The translations under genes were made by a program, and so were the position numbers. Shown in pieces: positions 46,683 through 57,886 of a stretch of DNA of 64,000 nt. Every line of letters begins with the position of its first letter. Position 1 is the first letter of the stretch. Below the pieces are notes generated by a model that saw only the letters and a list, made by a program, of their open reading frames with translations, did not search any database and was not told where the DNA came from. The stretch is taken from assembly GCA_022575985.1 (NCBI GenBank), contig JAKSXM010000231.1:5334501-5398500 (forward strand), given 5' to 3'. The DNA comes from Anagrus nilaparvatae. Taxonomy: Eukaryota > Arthropoda > Insecta > Hymenoptera > Mymaridae.

Positions 46683-47772
46683 CTGAATCTCTTTTGGGAG
46701 AAAAAATATTCATCATTTCATATAGCAAGTTAACGATACCAAAGGACTGGTTTTATAAGACTTGATCTTAAATTGTAAAAAACTATGAACTATTTTCGAG
46801 CTATTTTTCTTTTTTTTCTTTTTTAGTCAATCCTTATATATATCTGAAATATTTTAATTCTCTATTACTGCTAGGAAAAAAAATTCACAGTTGCATCTTT
46901 CCCAGTTAGCGGTAGCAAAGAACTGTTTTTATAGACACTATCTGAGACAGTGAAAAAATAAACTAATAAAAAATAGAAAACCATTCTTGGTTCCTTTTCT
47001 TCTACTCAATGATTAGAACTACTTTTGATAATTTCAATATTCTATCTCTTTTGGGAGAAAAAATCTCCATAATTTTATATAGCATTTAAGTTTACGATAC
47101 CGAAGGACTAGTTTTTTAATAAACTATTGGATACTAAAAAATTAAACTAATAAGAATCAGAAAACCATTCTTGGTTCCTTTTCTTCTACTCAATAATTAG
47201 AACTACTTTTGATAATTTCAATATTCTATCTCTTTTGGGAGAAAAAATATCCATAATTTTATATCAACTTGATGGCTGGAAAAAATATTCATAATTTTAT
47301 ATCAACTTAAATGCTATATAAAATGATGAATATTTTTTCTCCCAAAAGAGATAGAATATTGAAATTATCAGAAGCAGTTCCAATCATTGAGTAGAAGAAG
47401 AAGAACCAAGAATGGTTTTCTGGTTTTTATTAGTTTAGTTTTTCACTATCTCAGATAGTGTCTGTAAAGACTATATTATAGTCCTTCGGCATCGTTAACT
47501 TGAATGCTATATACATAATGATATGAATATTTTTTCTACCAAAAGAGATAGAATATTGAAATTATCAGAATTAGTTATAATCATTGAATAGAAGAATAGG
47601 AACCAAGAATGGTTTTCTAATTTTTGTTAGTTCAGTTTTTCACTATCTCAGATAGTATATTAAAACCAGTTCTTTGCTACCGCTAACTGGGAAAGATGCA
47701 ACTGTTAATTTTTTTTTCCTAGTAGTGATAGAGAATTTAAATATTTCAGATATAATTTTAAACATTGACTAA
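46683..47772. repeat. Head-to-head tandem units at the palindrome centre
   Basis: A roughly 185-bp unit with CTATCTCTTTTGGGAGAAAA, ACCATTCTTGGTTCCTTTTC and TTCTACTCAATGATTAGAAC occurs at about 46960 and 47140 in one orientation and at about 47325 and 47515 in the other, with a partial copy at 46683. Outer flanks CCCAGTTAGCGGTAGCAAAG (46901-46920) and its inverse (47672-47691) close the structure. A transcript would form a long near-continuous hairpin. Confidence 0.8.
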
Positions 47773-49059
47773 AAAAAAAAATAGTTTTGAGAAAGTCCAA
47801 TTCTGGATACTGCCTTATTGTTTTGAGAGAAATTACGTAGTTGCTTTTTATAATTTTTGTAAAGAATTTAATTAATAAAAAAAAGAATTTTTTTGTTTTT
47901 ATTATATGCATCTTGTCATTCATAGATTTAGAATGTTGATATGATTTTCTTTCCATTTAATTTAATCTTTGATACATAAAAAAAAAAATAAATTAATTAT
48001 TAAAAAAAATTAACTGTTTGTAATTTTTTTATTTAATTATATATTTTTTTTTCACAAATTTTATATTCACCTATACTTTTTTACTAATTTCTTTTTTTAA
48101 ACAAAATTTGTAAAATATTAAAACTAATTAAAAAAATGATATTCAATTATTTAAATTTAATTATTTACTTTAAAATTTTGATATAATTGTTATAAGCAGA
48201 TGTCGCTCTAAGAATATCACTCTCGCAAGTCATAAAATTGACTTTCCTTTACTATATAAGGATCAAAATTTTATTACATGATATACGAAGCGCGCGTGCG
48301 AATAATATATAATATAGCGAAACAATAATAGGCGAATACACGGGGGATACAAATTAAAAACTAAATAATACACATATGCGGTCATCGTAACTTCAGTCGA
48401 TAAAAACAGCGTTTAAAATATTAAGTAAAAAAATAACTGACTCACATGGTTAAAAAACTTAATATTTTATTTTCTTTAAAAAAAAAATTATAAGTCATTA
48501 AACTAAAGTTATATTTCATTGAAATAATTTTAATAATATATGTCATTAAATTAATGAAATATTTCATTGCTACATTTCAATGAAATCAGTTTATCAAATT
48601 AATGATATATACCATTGAATCAAAGAAACGTTTTTCTCAGTGTGTCTTCAAAATTGTGATCAGTGACACCGAAAACCTTATTGAGGTACCGAAAATAGGC
48701 TCAATTAGCAATTGTTTTCAAGATATTACGAATCTTGCTAATTTTTCGCCGATTTTTTATTATATAGCGTCCAGTACTCAAAACTGGCCATCCGAAAATG
48801 GATGAAACCTTCAAAATCGGTTTCAGCGACCAAAATTACATACTTTTTACTGAGGTGCATCCATTCTAGTGCTGATAAAATTTTCGGATGCATTTAACAT
48901 TGCTGGCGCCTTGACTATTTTTACAAATTTCAAATTTCCCTTCAAGTCAAAAATCTGATAAAAAATTTGGATTCCGTGGAAAATTTTACATAACGATATA
49001 TGAGGCATTATTTTTTTTTTAATACTTAACTTGGGCATAAAACTGAAAAAAAAAATTGA

Positions 49060-49165
49060 AGGTACATCGATATGACCTGTGTTTTCAGGTAGTTTGAACC
49101 TTCAGAAAACCGAAAAAAATCGCAAACAAGAAATCAGCGATAGGTGCCAAAAAGATTTTGAAATA
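49060..49165. repeat. Copy of fold-back segment from 4.83-4.93 kb
   Basis: CAGGTAGTTTGAACCTTCAG, AAATCGCAAACAAGAAATCA and AGGTGCCAAAAAGATTTTGA are the reverse complement of the segment near 4830-4905. The hairpin 49262-49327 (AAAGAACGTAATA / TATTATGTTCTTT) follows. Confidence 0.5.
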
Positions 49166-49514
49166 TTAACAAAAGAAATTATTGCTATAGGTGGCCGGAT
49201 GTTACTTTGAATAATTAGACTAAATAAATAAATTAGTAAACAAGGTTTTAGAGTATACTATTTGATACTATCAAAGAACGTAATATATTACGTAGTAATA
49301 TTATGTTCTTTCTATGATACTATACGCAGGCACGCGCGCTTATTTATAAATATTATGTATTTATCAATAATATTTATTCAATTTTATTTTAAAAATAAGA
49401 AATCTTATAATTATAAATACGGTAAATATAAAGTCTAATATTTACACTCTAGTATGTACTATACTACACTACTAAATTTTACACTAACAAGGGGAGTTCA
49501 ATACATTTGGAACA

Positions 49515-49645
49515 CCAAATTACACCAAATGGCTAAGGAAGAGTTTATTATGTTGAAAATACATGCCGGCTACCCTGCGTTCATTTCAATGGGTCTTCTG
49601 GGCCTAAAAACGCAGGGTTCAATGTTATAAAATAGGGTTAACCCT
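49515..49645. repeat. Dispersed repeat R3, inverted copy
   Basis: ACACCAAATTACACCAAATG, CATGCCGGCTACCCTGCGTT and GGGCCTAAAAACGCAGGGTT are the reverse complement of 35625-35745. Confidence 0.65.
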
Positions 49646-49699
49646 ATTTTAAAAAATTAATAATAATGAAACTTGAAATTAAATTAAAATTTGTGTTCT

Positions 49700-49780
49700 T
49701 TTTTGTAACCAGTTATTATTATTATTATTATTATTATTAATATATAATGTACTATATATTAATAATAATAATAATAGTAA
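49700..49780. repeat. ATT microsatellite arranged as a hairpin
   Basis: A (TTA)n run converts through ATATATAATGTACTATATAT into an (AAT)n run, so the tract is itself an inverted repeat of about 28-bp arms. Confidence 0.75.
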
Positions 49781-49789
49781 CCAATCATA

Positions 49790-49925
49790 CGCTCAGAAAC
49801 CGTAACATATTCTGGCCAGAAATTATAACAGATTCTGGTCAACAGAAACTGGCCATATAGCCCGCCTACAGCGTTACACTTTCATTCATTTTCTGGCCAT
49901 ATACTCTGGCCATTTTCTGGTCTAA
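49790..49925. repeat. Cluster of TTCTGGCCA motifs
   Basis: At least six copies of CTGGCCA or TTCTGGTC lie within 130 bp, including the palindrome TTCTGGCCAGAA. Spacing is irregular. Confidence 0.5.
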
Positions 49926-49929
49926 AAAC

Positions 49930-50100
49930 AGAAAATCTTGTTAGTTTCCGACCACTTTATGTTCGGTTTTGCCACAAGGGTTTTTGGTAATTTTTAATGA
50001 AACGCTAAAACCTTACAATTTAACTTTAAACTCTTCTCGTTGGTCTCATTTTTTTGATGTTTTGATCACCTTTCAAACGTCGTAAACCGCAATTTTAACA
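49930..50100. repeat. Dispersed repeat R1, inverted copy
   Basis: GAAACGCTAAAACCTTACAA, CTCTTCTCGTTGGTCTCATT and CGTCGTAAACCGCAATTTT are the reverse of the R1 tail and core at 35490-35600. Confidence 0.5.
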
Positions 50101-50875
50101 TGGAACATGTTCATTGGATGGGGTATTTGAAAAAGTCCGGCTCGGCAGGGGGGGGGTCAAAAATTGACGCTTTTAGGGGGGGGGGTGAAATGGACTTAGA
50201 ATATGTTCGGTTCAGGGACTTTTGGTGCAGAAGTACCTAGGGACCTATGGTGCAGAAGTACCTAGGAACCTTTGGTGCAGAAGTCCCTAAAGACCTTTGG
50301 TGCAAAAGTACCTAGGAACCTTTGGCGCAGAAGTACCTAGGGACCATTGGTGCAGAAGTACCTAGGGACTATTGGTGCAGAAGTCCCTAAAGACCGGTGC
50401 AGAAGTACCTAGGAACCTTTGGTGCAGAAGTACCTAGGGGCCAATGGTGCAGAAGTACCTAGGAACCTTCGGTGCAGAAGTACCTTGGGACCATTGGTGC
50501 AGAAGTACCTAGGGATCATTGGTGCAGAAGTACCTAAGGAGCATTAGTGCAGAAGTGCCTAGGAACCTTTGGTGCAGAAGTACCTAGGGACCATAGGTAC
50601 AGAATTTTTAAAGAATTTATTGTAAAAATTAATAAAAAATAAATTCATATTATTTAAAAAACTATAATAATTTGAAAATTTAATTAATTTTGTTCACTTT
50701 GATGTCTAAGTAGCATGATTTCTATAATAAAAATCTAAATATAAATATTTGGATATAAATATTTATATTATGAGCACAATAGATACTTTATTATCAGTGT
50801 TATAAGTGAACATGTTCCATGCTCGTTGGTTGTGTAATTACACAAACCGGTTATCAATTTTTTATCATTAATTCT
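50095..50875. mobile_element. Minisatellite-bearing dispersed element, copy 2 (inverted)
   Basis: The reverse complement of copy 1: it starts AACATGGAACATGTTCATTG, carries G-run modules (50150-50190), the 25-bp array (50213-50604), and the unique part ending ATTACACAAACCGGTTAT. It has an extra AGCATGGAACATGTTCACTT near 50812-50832 that copy 1 lacks. It lies about 7.3 kb upstream of the inferred croc promoter. Confidence 0.75.
50213..50604. repeat. 25-bp minisatellite, about 15-16 units
   Basis: Same unit as at 38207-38570 in the opposite orientation (core GGTGCAGAAGTACCTAGGGA). One unit is shortened near 50393. Confidence 0.85.
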
Positions 50876-50886
50876 CTCATCACTAT

Positions 50887-51093
50887 ACTCTCTAAAGTGA
50901 AAAGTGGGACTTTGGATTAAAATTCACACCATCGCACATTTTAAGTAGCGATTTTTTTTTTGAATGTCGCAAACCGCATCGAAATTCATTAAAACCTCGC
51001 TTGTAGCTAATTTTTTGCCGCTTTCTTTTTTTCTGAATCAGTGTGTGATGGTGTCAATTTCAACCCATATTCACACTTTTCACTTTAGAGAGT
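50887..51093. mobile_element. Short MITE with 20-bp perfect inverted ends, 207 bp
   Basis: ACTCTCTAAAGTGAAAAGTG (50887-50906) is perfectly mirrored at 51074-51093. TTCACACCATCGCACA and TGTGTGATGGTGTCAATTT extend the pairing. No obvious target duplication. Confidence 0.7.
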
Positions 51094-51109
51094 TGCCTAT
51101 TAACCGAAT

Positions 51110-51440
51110 GGTCAGTTTTGGTTCAAAATGACTGATTTTTAAATTGCTGCCAAATTTGAAATTTTTGAAGAAAATGGGTTTTATAATCCTCAAAATATTT
51201 CCACAAGCTTCAAATTTTCAAAAATTTTTTAATCTACCTTTTTCAATTATTTGTTAATCAGATATGATAATTTGAAGTCGGAGTTCCAATTTTATGATTT
51301 TTAAAAAAAGCTCATTTTTAATGTTAACTTTGAAGAGCCATTTCTCAAAAACGACTCAAGGAATTGAGAAGAGTAAAGAATTTTTGGAAGCTTGAAGCTT
51401 GTAGGAATTTCTCGAGACATATAAAACCCTTATATTTCAC
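51110..51440. repeat. Degenerate fold-back repeat, second copy
   Basis: Paired blocks TAATCCTCAAAATATTTCC / GGAATTTCTCGAGACATATA and CACAAGCTTCAAATTTTCAA / TTTTTGGAAGCTTGAAGC mirror the arrangement at 7990-8290. Confidence 0.55.
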
Positions 51441-54295
51441 ATAAATTTTCAATATTAATAAAAATTTTTAATAGTTTCTTTGATTATTAGCGAGTAAACT
51501 AAAGAGTCTTCTTAAAAAAATATTTTAATATTTGAATTCAAAATTTTGATGTTTTAACTTAAAAGCTCTAAAAAACATAAAAAGATATATCCTTATGTAA
51601 AATTTCCTGTGGAATCCAAATTTTCAGTCAGATTTTTAATTGATCACGTGACTTGGTGGGAAATTTAAAATTTCTAAAAGATGAAATTTTTAAAATCAAA
51701 TTTTTTTATTTAGTTTAAAGCAAAAAAACAAAACAAAAATTTTACCAAAAAAAGTATACAAACAAAATTTTTTTTTGAGTACTTTAAGAATAAAATTGGT
51801 TTGTCTGCTGGTGACATAGGAATGCTAGAAAATGAAACGTATTAACTCAATTTCTTGCTCATAAATAACGCAAAAAAAATTTTTGACCGCGGCATGGATC
51901 CCTATTTTTTTGTCACATTTTTTGGCTTATAGATCTGTAAAATTTTCCAAACAATTTTTATATGTATTTTTAGTCGTTGACTATGATAGAATATGAATTT
52001 CGTTTTTGAAAACATAAAACCAAAAGGATTTAGTTACCTAAATATACATTTTTTGATTATGTATTGCAAGTTTTTTAAGAGTTTTATTTGTTATTTTGCT
52101 TTTTGCATCTCCGAATTTGAATGTAATATCCATTTTTACCAAAAATGAATGAGCTGCATATTAAAAACAAATTATTGTTTATTACATAATATTGTGAGAA
52201 ACATCCAGCTCTCAAGGGTGCAAAAACATTAAACTTTTTATCAATCCTCAAAAATTATGGATTTACTGTGGAAAATTGAAAAATTTTCGTTAAAAAAGAT
52301 TTTATATGTTAGCTGTTCAGCTATCTAAAAGCCTTCGTCCAATTTGAATATTCTAATAATTACAGTACTCGATGAATTTTTACGAGCTTGCAGTAATTTA
52401 TTTAACTTTCCGATACTTTATAGTTAATTTTTCATAAATATATAAGTTATATAAATAATGAATAATAGCTGGTTTTCCCAAACTAAAAATATTTTCATAT
52501 TTAAAAAATTTTTAAAGGTTCATTAGTTATTACTAAAATGGGTCCTATTGTTTTTTTGTGTATATTTTACTGATTACAAGCGACGGGTATAAGTTTTAAA
52601 ACGCTGATATACATAGATTAACTGGTGGCTGGATTTTTTATATTCTGCAGCATGCAATAAGGAAAAAAACCAATATCTATAGTAATAGTATTCATAATCC
52701 TTTATAAAAGCAGTAAAAAAATGCTTACTCATTTTTTTTATTTTTATATTTTCTTATTTATCGTTTATTTTCAAGAGAGTTGCACGTCTTTTAAAACTGA
52801 CAACAGGCCCAAAATATAGATAAACGTCATATATTTTTAAGTTTTTATCGTTATAAGATTATAAATATATATTTTTGTTTTTTTCAACAAAAAAAAATTC
52901 TTTTTTCAGTTAGTCTGCTTGAACAATTTTAATTCTTTCCAGATGGTTACATTATTTTCATAACATACAATACGATTCTTTTCAAAATACTAAAATACCA
53001 TATAACTTAAATTATAAACATTATGCATTTTTAAGGTGTTTTTCAGGTTTTCAAATTCTTGTATCTGTAAAAGATTTTATTTTTTAATCTCAAACAAATG
53101 TGCATTGATATTGAGAAATTTTTTTTGTTTTTACGTATGTATGATTAATTAATGTATGCATTTTAATGTACTCATGAGAAAAGTATTCTGATCCTGCATA
53201 TTTTTTGTTTTTGATTGGTTTTTGGGAAATTCATAGAATTAAATGTCGCACCTATTATTGAAAAGCGCATATTGTGTTGTAATGCATCAGGAATTTTTAT
53301 GTTTTTTGAAAGCTTTAATTATATGTATTTTCCTAAATTCTATATTTTTCTTACTTTTTCTGTAAATCTCCTCAAAGTATTCTTTACTCAGATTAGAGAT
53401 CAAAAACACAATGAGAGGGTATTATTAAAAAAGGGATAAATACGGAATTCAAGAGTTTTACATTTCTAAAATTCGTTAATTTACAAAAAATAAAAATTAT
53501 AAAATATTTTTAAATTTAAATTTTGTTTTTGAGTTTTTCAATCATAAGTAAAAAATTTTATCTTATAATAACACATATTTTGAAAAACAGTTATGTACCT
53601 AGGATTCAAAAGATATTATAAACAAAATCGTTGTTCCTAGTTTCTGAGTTATGTCAATGCACCTGGACATTTTGACACGAACAGAGAAATATTTTATTTT
53701 GCTATGTTTTACATTCAAAAATTATGATTTTATAAAACTGAAAAACTCTAAAATTATGTGCAAAATACTATTTTATTTTTTTCAGAATCAGATATCATGA
53801 ATCTGCACTGTAATAAATAACTCCTGTGATTTTACGAAAAAAATAATAAATTTACAAAAATTTAGCATATTTTCGAAAAAATTCGCAATGTTTTGACAAA
53901 AATCGTACATTTACTAATATTTGTAAATTTGCGAAAAATTAGTAAATTTACGATTTATTTTTTAAAATTTTTTTTAAAATTTGAATTCTGATTTTCCTTA
54001 AAAGCTCTACCAGTTAACCGAAGAATCAAAGCTAGCTTCACCCAATGTTAAAAATTTAGGAGTCAAATCGGGAGCCTGAAATGCTGGAGCTTTGGAGTTT
54101 GTTTTTTCTGGTTCTAATTGCTCCTTTGAACGAGAAGAAGCTAATTTTAAAACTCAGTCTATTTAGGTTTTAGGTTTCTACAGAAACTTGTTAGTTAAAA
54201 CTTTTTGCATTCCGCTAAAAACTAAGAGAACTACAGTTTCATTATCAATAGTAAGAATAAACTACAAAAATTGGATTTGAATGAATCTTGAACTT
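51440..54295. other. No gene seen; repeat fragments
   Basis: Contains the inverted R4 copy (51725-51880) and an AGTAAATTTACG-type hairpin fragment (53800-53960). A 74-codon plus-strand frame (53215-53439) is Phe-rich and looks incidental. Confidence 0.5.
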
Positions 54296-54299
54296 GAGC

Positions 54300-55505
54300 T
54301 ACATGAGAAAAAAAATAAAACTAAAAATATTACAAAAAAATATTACTATTTTTTTTATTTTTTTATGTAAACAATTTTGAAGAAAAAAAATTTTCAAATA
54401 TTAAGTTTCAAATCCAAAAAATTGACTATAAAGGATATTTCTAAAACTATAGTATAAAAAAAAAAACGAGGTACTACTTTATAAAAAGAAAAAAATATTG
54501 CGTAAAAACCATATTTTTAGATATTAGTATACTTTCATAGAATTAAATGAGATGTTACCTACATCCAAAAAAAAAAATATTGCAGTTTTGTTAATTTTTT
54601 TTTTTTTAATTTTGAGTAAAAAATTTTGAAAAAATTAGGTATCAGATCCAGAAAATTACTATAAACGAACTGTCTAAAACTAGTACTCCCATAGTAATAA
54701 GTTAGGTACTACATCCAAAGAGAAAAAAAATTGGGTATTTTTTGTATTTTTTTGTGAGAAAATTTAATTCAAGTTTTCAGTTAAGCAGTTTCTCAAGATA
54801 ATAAATTGTTATAATATAAGTTAATTATATTTAAAGTACAGCCTGTGAACTCAATGTGAAATAGCTGTATAAGAAATTAATTATCTGTTTATACTGTAAA
54901 TTTTTGCTGAAATAAAAATTTAGGCCATATAATTTCATCTCACAACATTTATGGCCCAAAAATTATAATATATTTATTAGGAATTTATACTTTTGCTGAA
55001 ATTAAATTTGACTTAGCTTAGGTCATAAAATTTCATCTCACGACATTTATGGGCCGAAAGTTTAATTATATAATAAAAGTAGATCCATTAGGAATATGGT
55101 AGCGAAATCAAATAAATTTTAATCTCTAAACCCTTATTTTCTGGACCCCAAAAGTTCAGTTTCAGTTGAATTTGAGATTATGAAACAATAAGACTTAACT
55201 TAGTTTTAATTATACCTTATGAAAGCTTTAAATACATTTTTAATTTAATCAATATCAGTATTTTGAAATATACTTTTGCTTGAATTAAATTTGTTCACAA
55301 AAAAATACAAAAAACGCCAAATTTTTTTCTCTTTGGATGTAGTACCTAATTTATTTCCAAGGAAGTATTAGTTTTAGGAACCTCATTTATAGTAATTTTT
55401 TAGATCTGAAACCTAATTTTTTCAAAATTTTTTTCTCAAAATTAAAAAAAAAAAAAATTAAAAAAACTGCAATATTTTTTTTGTGTGTGTAATACCTCAT
55501 TTAAA
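54300..55505. repeat. Three-unit fold-back repeat with GTACTACATCCAAAGAG
   Basis: Units at about 54340-54500 and 54545-54760 run in one direction and 55295-55505 in the other. The order is: poly-T/ATTGCAGTTTT block, AATTAGGTATCAGATCC, TAGTTTTAG-type block, GTACTACATCCAAAGAG, TTTTTTGTATTTTTTTGTGA. The space between (54800-55290) has two GGCCATA(A)AATTTCATCTCAC copies. Confidence 0.6.
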
Positions 55506-55514
55506 ATTAAATTC

Positions 55515-55690
55515 ACGACCCTCTCGTATTTTCACGAACAAAAATCGTAAAATCACGAATTTGTTGTAATTTTACTAACGATTGTAAATTTACGATTTTT
55601 TAATAATATATAATTTTTTTAGTAAAATTACGACAAATTCGTAATTTTACTATAATTTCATATATTTACAGTAGGGTATTTTTAACAGTG
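55515..55690. repeat. Hairpin of CGTAAATTTACG-like dyads
   Basis: CGAATTTGTTGTAATTTTAC faces GTAAAATTACGACAAATTCG, with ATTGTAAATTTACGATTTTT between. Confidence 0.6.
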
Positions 55691-55694
55691 TATA

Positions 55695-56400
55695 ATATTT
55701 GGGTCTTCAAATCAGTTCCAAAGTATTTTTTCCCGAAAGTGCTTCAAATACCAAGCCTCCACAACAAACCTCCATTTTAGCTATTAAGATTCAATTCTCG
55801 ATTTTTAGCACCCATTTTCGATTTTTGTAATTTTTAAAAAAAGAAAGAAAATTTTTCTTATTTTTTTTATAAAAGACTCATATTAACATGGAAAATTTTT
55901 TTCTCTTAAGTCCAGATAGGAAATTTTCCTTAGATTTTAATTCCAGGGTTTAAAAGTTGATTTGAATTACGTATGTTCGAGAAATCAATAAAATACGCTG
56001 TTTTTTTTTCAAAAGTAAGGAAAAAAGAGAAAATGGGTTACTGCATTTTGAGAGCTCTAGATACAAAAGTACCATCAAATTCACTTCCAAAGCGAGTGGC
56101 TAATCAAAAATCTAACTAAAAACTTGGATAGCACGAGAAATTTTACACAAGGATATATAACTTTTTATGTTTTTAGATAATTTTATTTTAAAACAGCGAA
56201 ATTTTAAATTGAAAGAACTCTCATACTAATAATTATTTCAAATGCATTTTAATAAATAAAAGTATCTAAATTTTGGATATTTTTTCAACTATATATTATA
56301 GTATATTTTTATTTTTACTTCGGTATATTATATTTTGGTTACACTCGTATCTTTATCATATCGTTTATTAAATAAATATTTTAATGTTTTTAAAATTGTA
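55695..56400. other. AT-rich, no gene seen
   Basis: The pre-insertion site of the LTR element. No coding segment was found. Confidence 0.5.
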
Positions 56401-56405
56401 AGAAT

Positions 56406-56928
56406 TGTGGGATTGGTTAGGGCATCGAAATAATTTAAACACCTTTATTGATATTGCATAATTAAAAAAACACGCATTTATTAGAATACTAGACAAGACT
56501 CTGACATAACTGAGACTCTATGACAAGACTAACTAAAAAAAACAACTACTACTGACTGACTGAGGACAACACGTCTCTTACACACTTTTATATATTTTAA
56601 TCGCCCTTCTGGATACTTCTATTCCCGAACAATCTATGTACATTTTAATAGCATTCTTTTTAGGAAATTAACGACAAAACAAAACACTCGAAGCTTCTAT
56701 ACATTAGAATATTACATCTGTTAAACTCTACATGACTCTAGAAAGATCTCGCTATAAGTATTACATAAAACACCATATGACCCGGAAATATCTTATAAAC
56801 AAACACATTTTCTAGAAAGATAAAATACATAACTGAAATATTCCCAAACTTTACAAAATCTCAAATAATATTAATTAAAATACAATAATCAAATTAGAAA
56901 TTATCTTCAGGTTGACTCAAATCCCACA
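56406..56928 (-). repeat. 3' LTR
   Basis: Appears identical to the other LTR except for one A/C difference near 56540. Reads TGTGGGATTTGAGTC to CCTAACCAATCCCACA on the minus strand. The sequence just before it (minus strand) is GGACGGCCGAGT, not a good polypurine tract, so the plus-strand primer is unclear. Confidence 0.95.
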
Positions 56929-57016
56929 ACTCGGCCGTCCTGACTGTTCACCTGCCTCAGGTGGACACACCTTCCTGATGACCTTTGTCTGAGTCCCGTC
57001 TACCGCCTTTTCTTAC

Positions 57017-57886
57017 TTAATTTTGCATCTCTGGACACGTAGTTGAAATATGCCCAAATTCTCCGCAACTGTAGCAGTTTATACCTTTCTCCTTATCTGG
57101 ACAGTCTAAGCTTTCATGACCATCGTCTCCACAGTTGTAACATTGTTTAACTTTCTGCGCACCTGCAACTTTTTCGTTATTTTTATCGTCATTTTTATTT
57201 TTACCTTCTTTAGGTGCAGTAAGTGCATCTCCAATAAAATCTAAGCGATCTCGCAGCTCCTCAAAGTTTCGAACGGAATACAGCATGAGTTTTGTCTTCT
57301 CATCATCCGTGATACCCTTTATGACGTAACGCAGAATATCTCTCTCCTCCATGTTCACCTGACGCCCAAGAGCCTTCATACCATGCAAATAATCCACAGG
57401 ATTTTCGTCCTTTTTGCGCCGCCTTGCTGCTATCCTCTCATAAATTTGCGCTGGTGATGTCCTTGACTTAAATTCTCGTTCAAGACCAGCTTTTAAATCG
57501 GCCCATGTATTGATCTCCGAATGACTTTCTGCCCACTTCTTTGCTGCACCTTCTAGGGCTCCGCTTGCCGCCAAATATCCTTCTAGTTCCGTCCATTGAA
57601 AAGCGACAATTTTATTTTGCAGTACTCTGGTCCACTCATGGACTGGTTTTGCTGGATCGTTTCCACAAAATTTCGGAAGTGAATCCGCCGCATCCCTTAA
57701 TAGTATAGGAGGCTGATGCACCCTTTGCTCCAATGATTGCGAACTCGGAGTTGTTTCTCTGCTCCTAGAAACTGATAACGCCAATTGCTGTTCCTTCAGC
57801 ATTTGGTTCTCCGCCTTCAGTACTTCTATTTGGCTCATTATCTGATCAAGCTTAGCCTGAAACTCACTAAGTTTTTCTCTAGTCAT
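57017..57886 (-). CDS. gag: Retrotransposon Gag, 289 aa
   Basis: The structural nucleocapsid protein of the LTR element, expected to assemble particles and bind element RNA. Residues about 5-45 are a predicted coiled coil (LDQIMSQIEVLKAENQMLKE). About 80-240 is a retrotransposon capsid-like region opening LPKFCGNDPAKPVHEW. Two CCHC zinc knuckles follow, CYNCGDDGHESLDC (249-262) and CYSCGEFGHISTTC (271-284), both C-X2-C-X4-H-X4-C. The frame is intact and its GC is far above the surroundings. It stops four residues after the second knuckle, with no slippery site and no pol frame after it. The start is the first Met and follows a long leader. Confidence 0.94.
   Translation of the reverse strand: MTREKLSEFQAKLDQIMSQIEVLKAENQMLKEQQLALSVSRSRETTPSSQSLEQRVHQPPILLRDAADSLPKFCGNDPAKPVHEWTRVLQNKIVAFQWTELEGYLAASGALEGAAKKWAESHSEINTWADLKAGLEREFKSRTSPAQIYERIAARRRKKDENPVDYLHGMKALGRQVNMEERDILRYVIKGITDDEKTKLMLYSVRNFEELRDRLDFIGDALTAPKEGKNKNDDKNNEKVAGAQKVKQCYNCGDDGHESLDCPDKEKGINCYSCGEFGHISTTCPEMQN

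Larger units (their letters stand above)
45523..48916. repeat. Giant nested palindrome, 3.4 kb
   Basis: Outer arms A (45523-45795) and A' (48644-48916) are well-matched inverted copies of 273 bp, beginning AGTCAAGGCGCCAGCAATG. Next inward are C (46379-46500) and C' (48530-48643), sharing TTTCATTGAAATATAGCAAT. The centre holds a head-to-head tandem unit cluster (46683-47772). A separate palindrome B (45796-46378) interrupts the left arm only. No coding potential; a 83-codon minus-strand frame at 47705-47956 is incidental. Confidence 0.8.

Noticed and set aside
48280..49345. AAGCGCGCGTGC (about 48288) and its near-inverse (about 49331) as a paired signal
   Set aside because: Only 12 bases are shared and the surroundings do not match; too short to claim.
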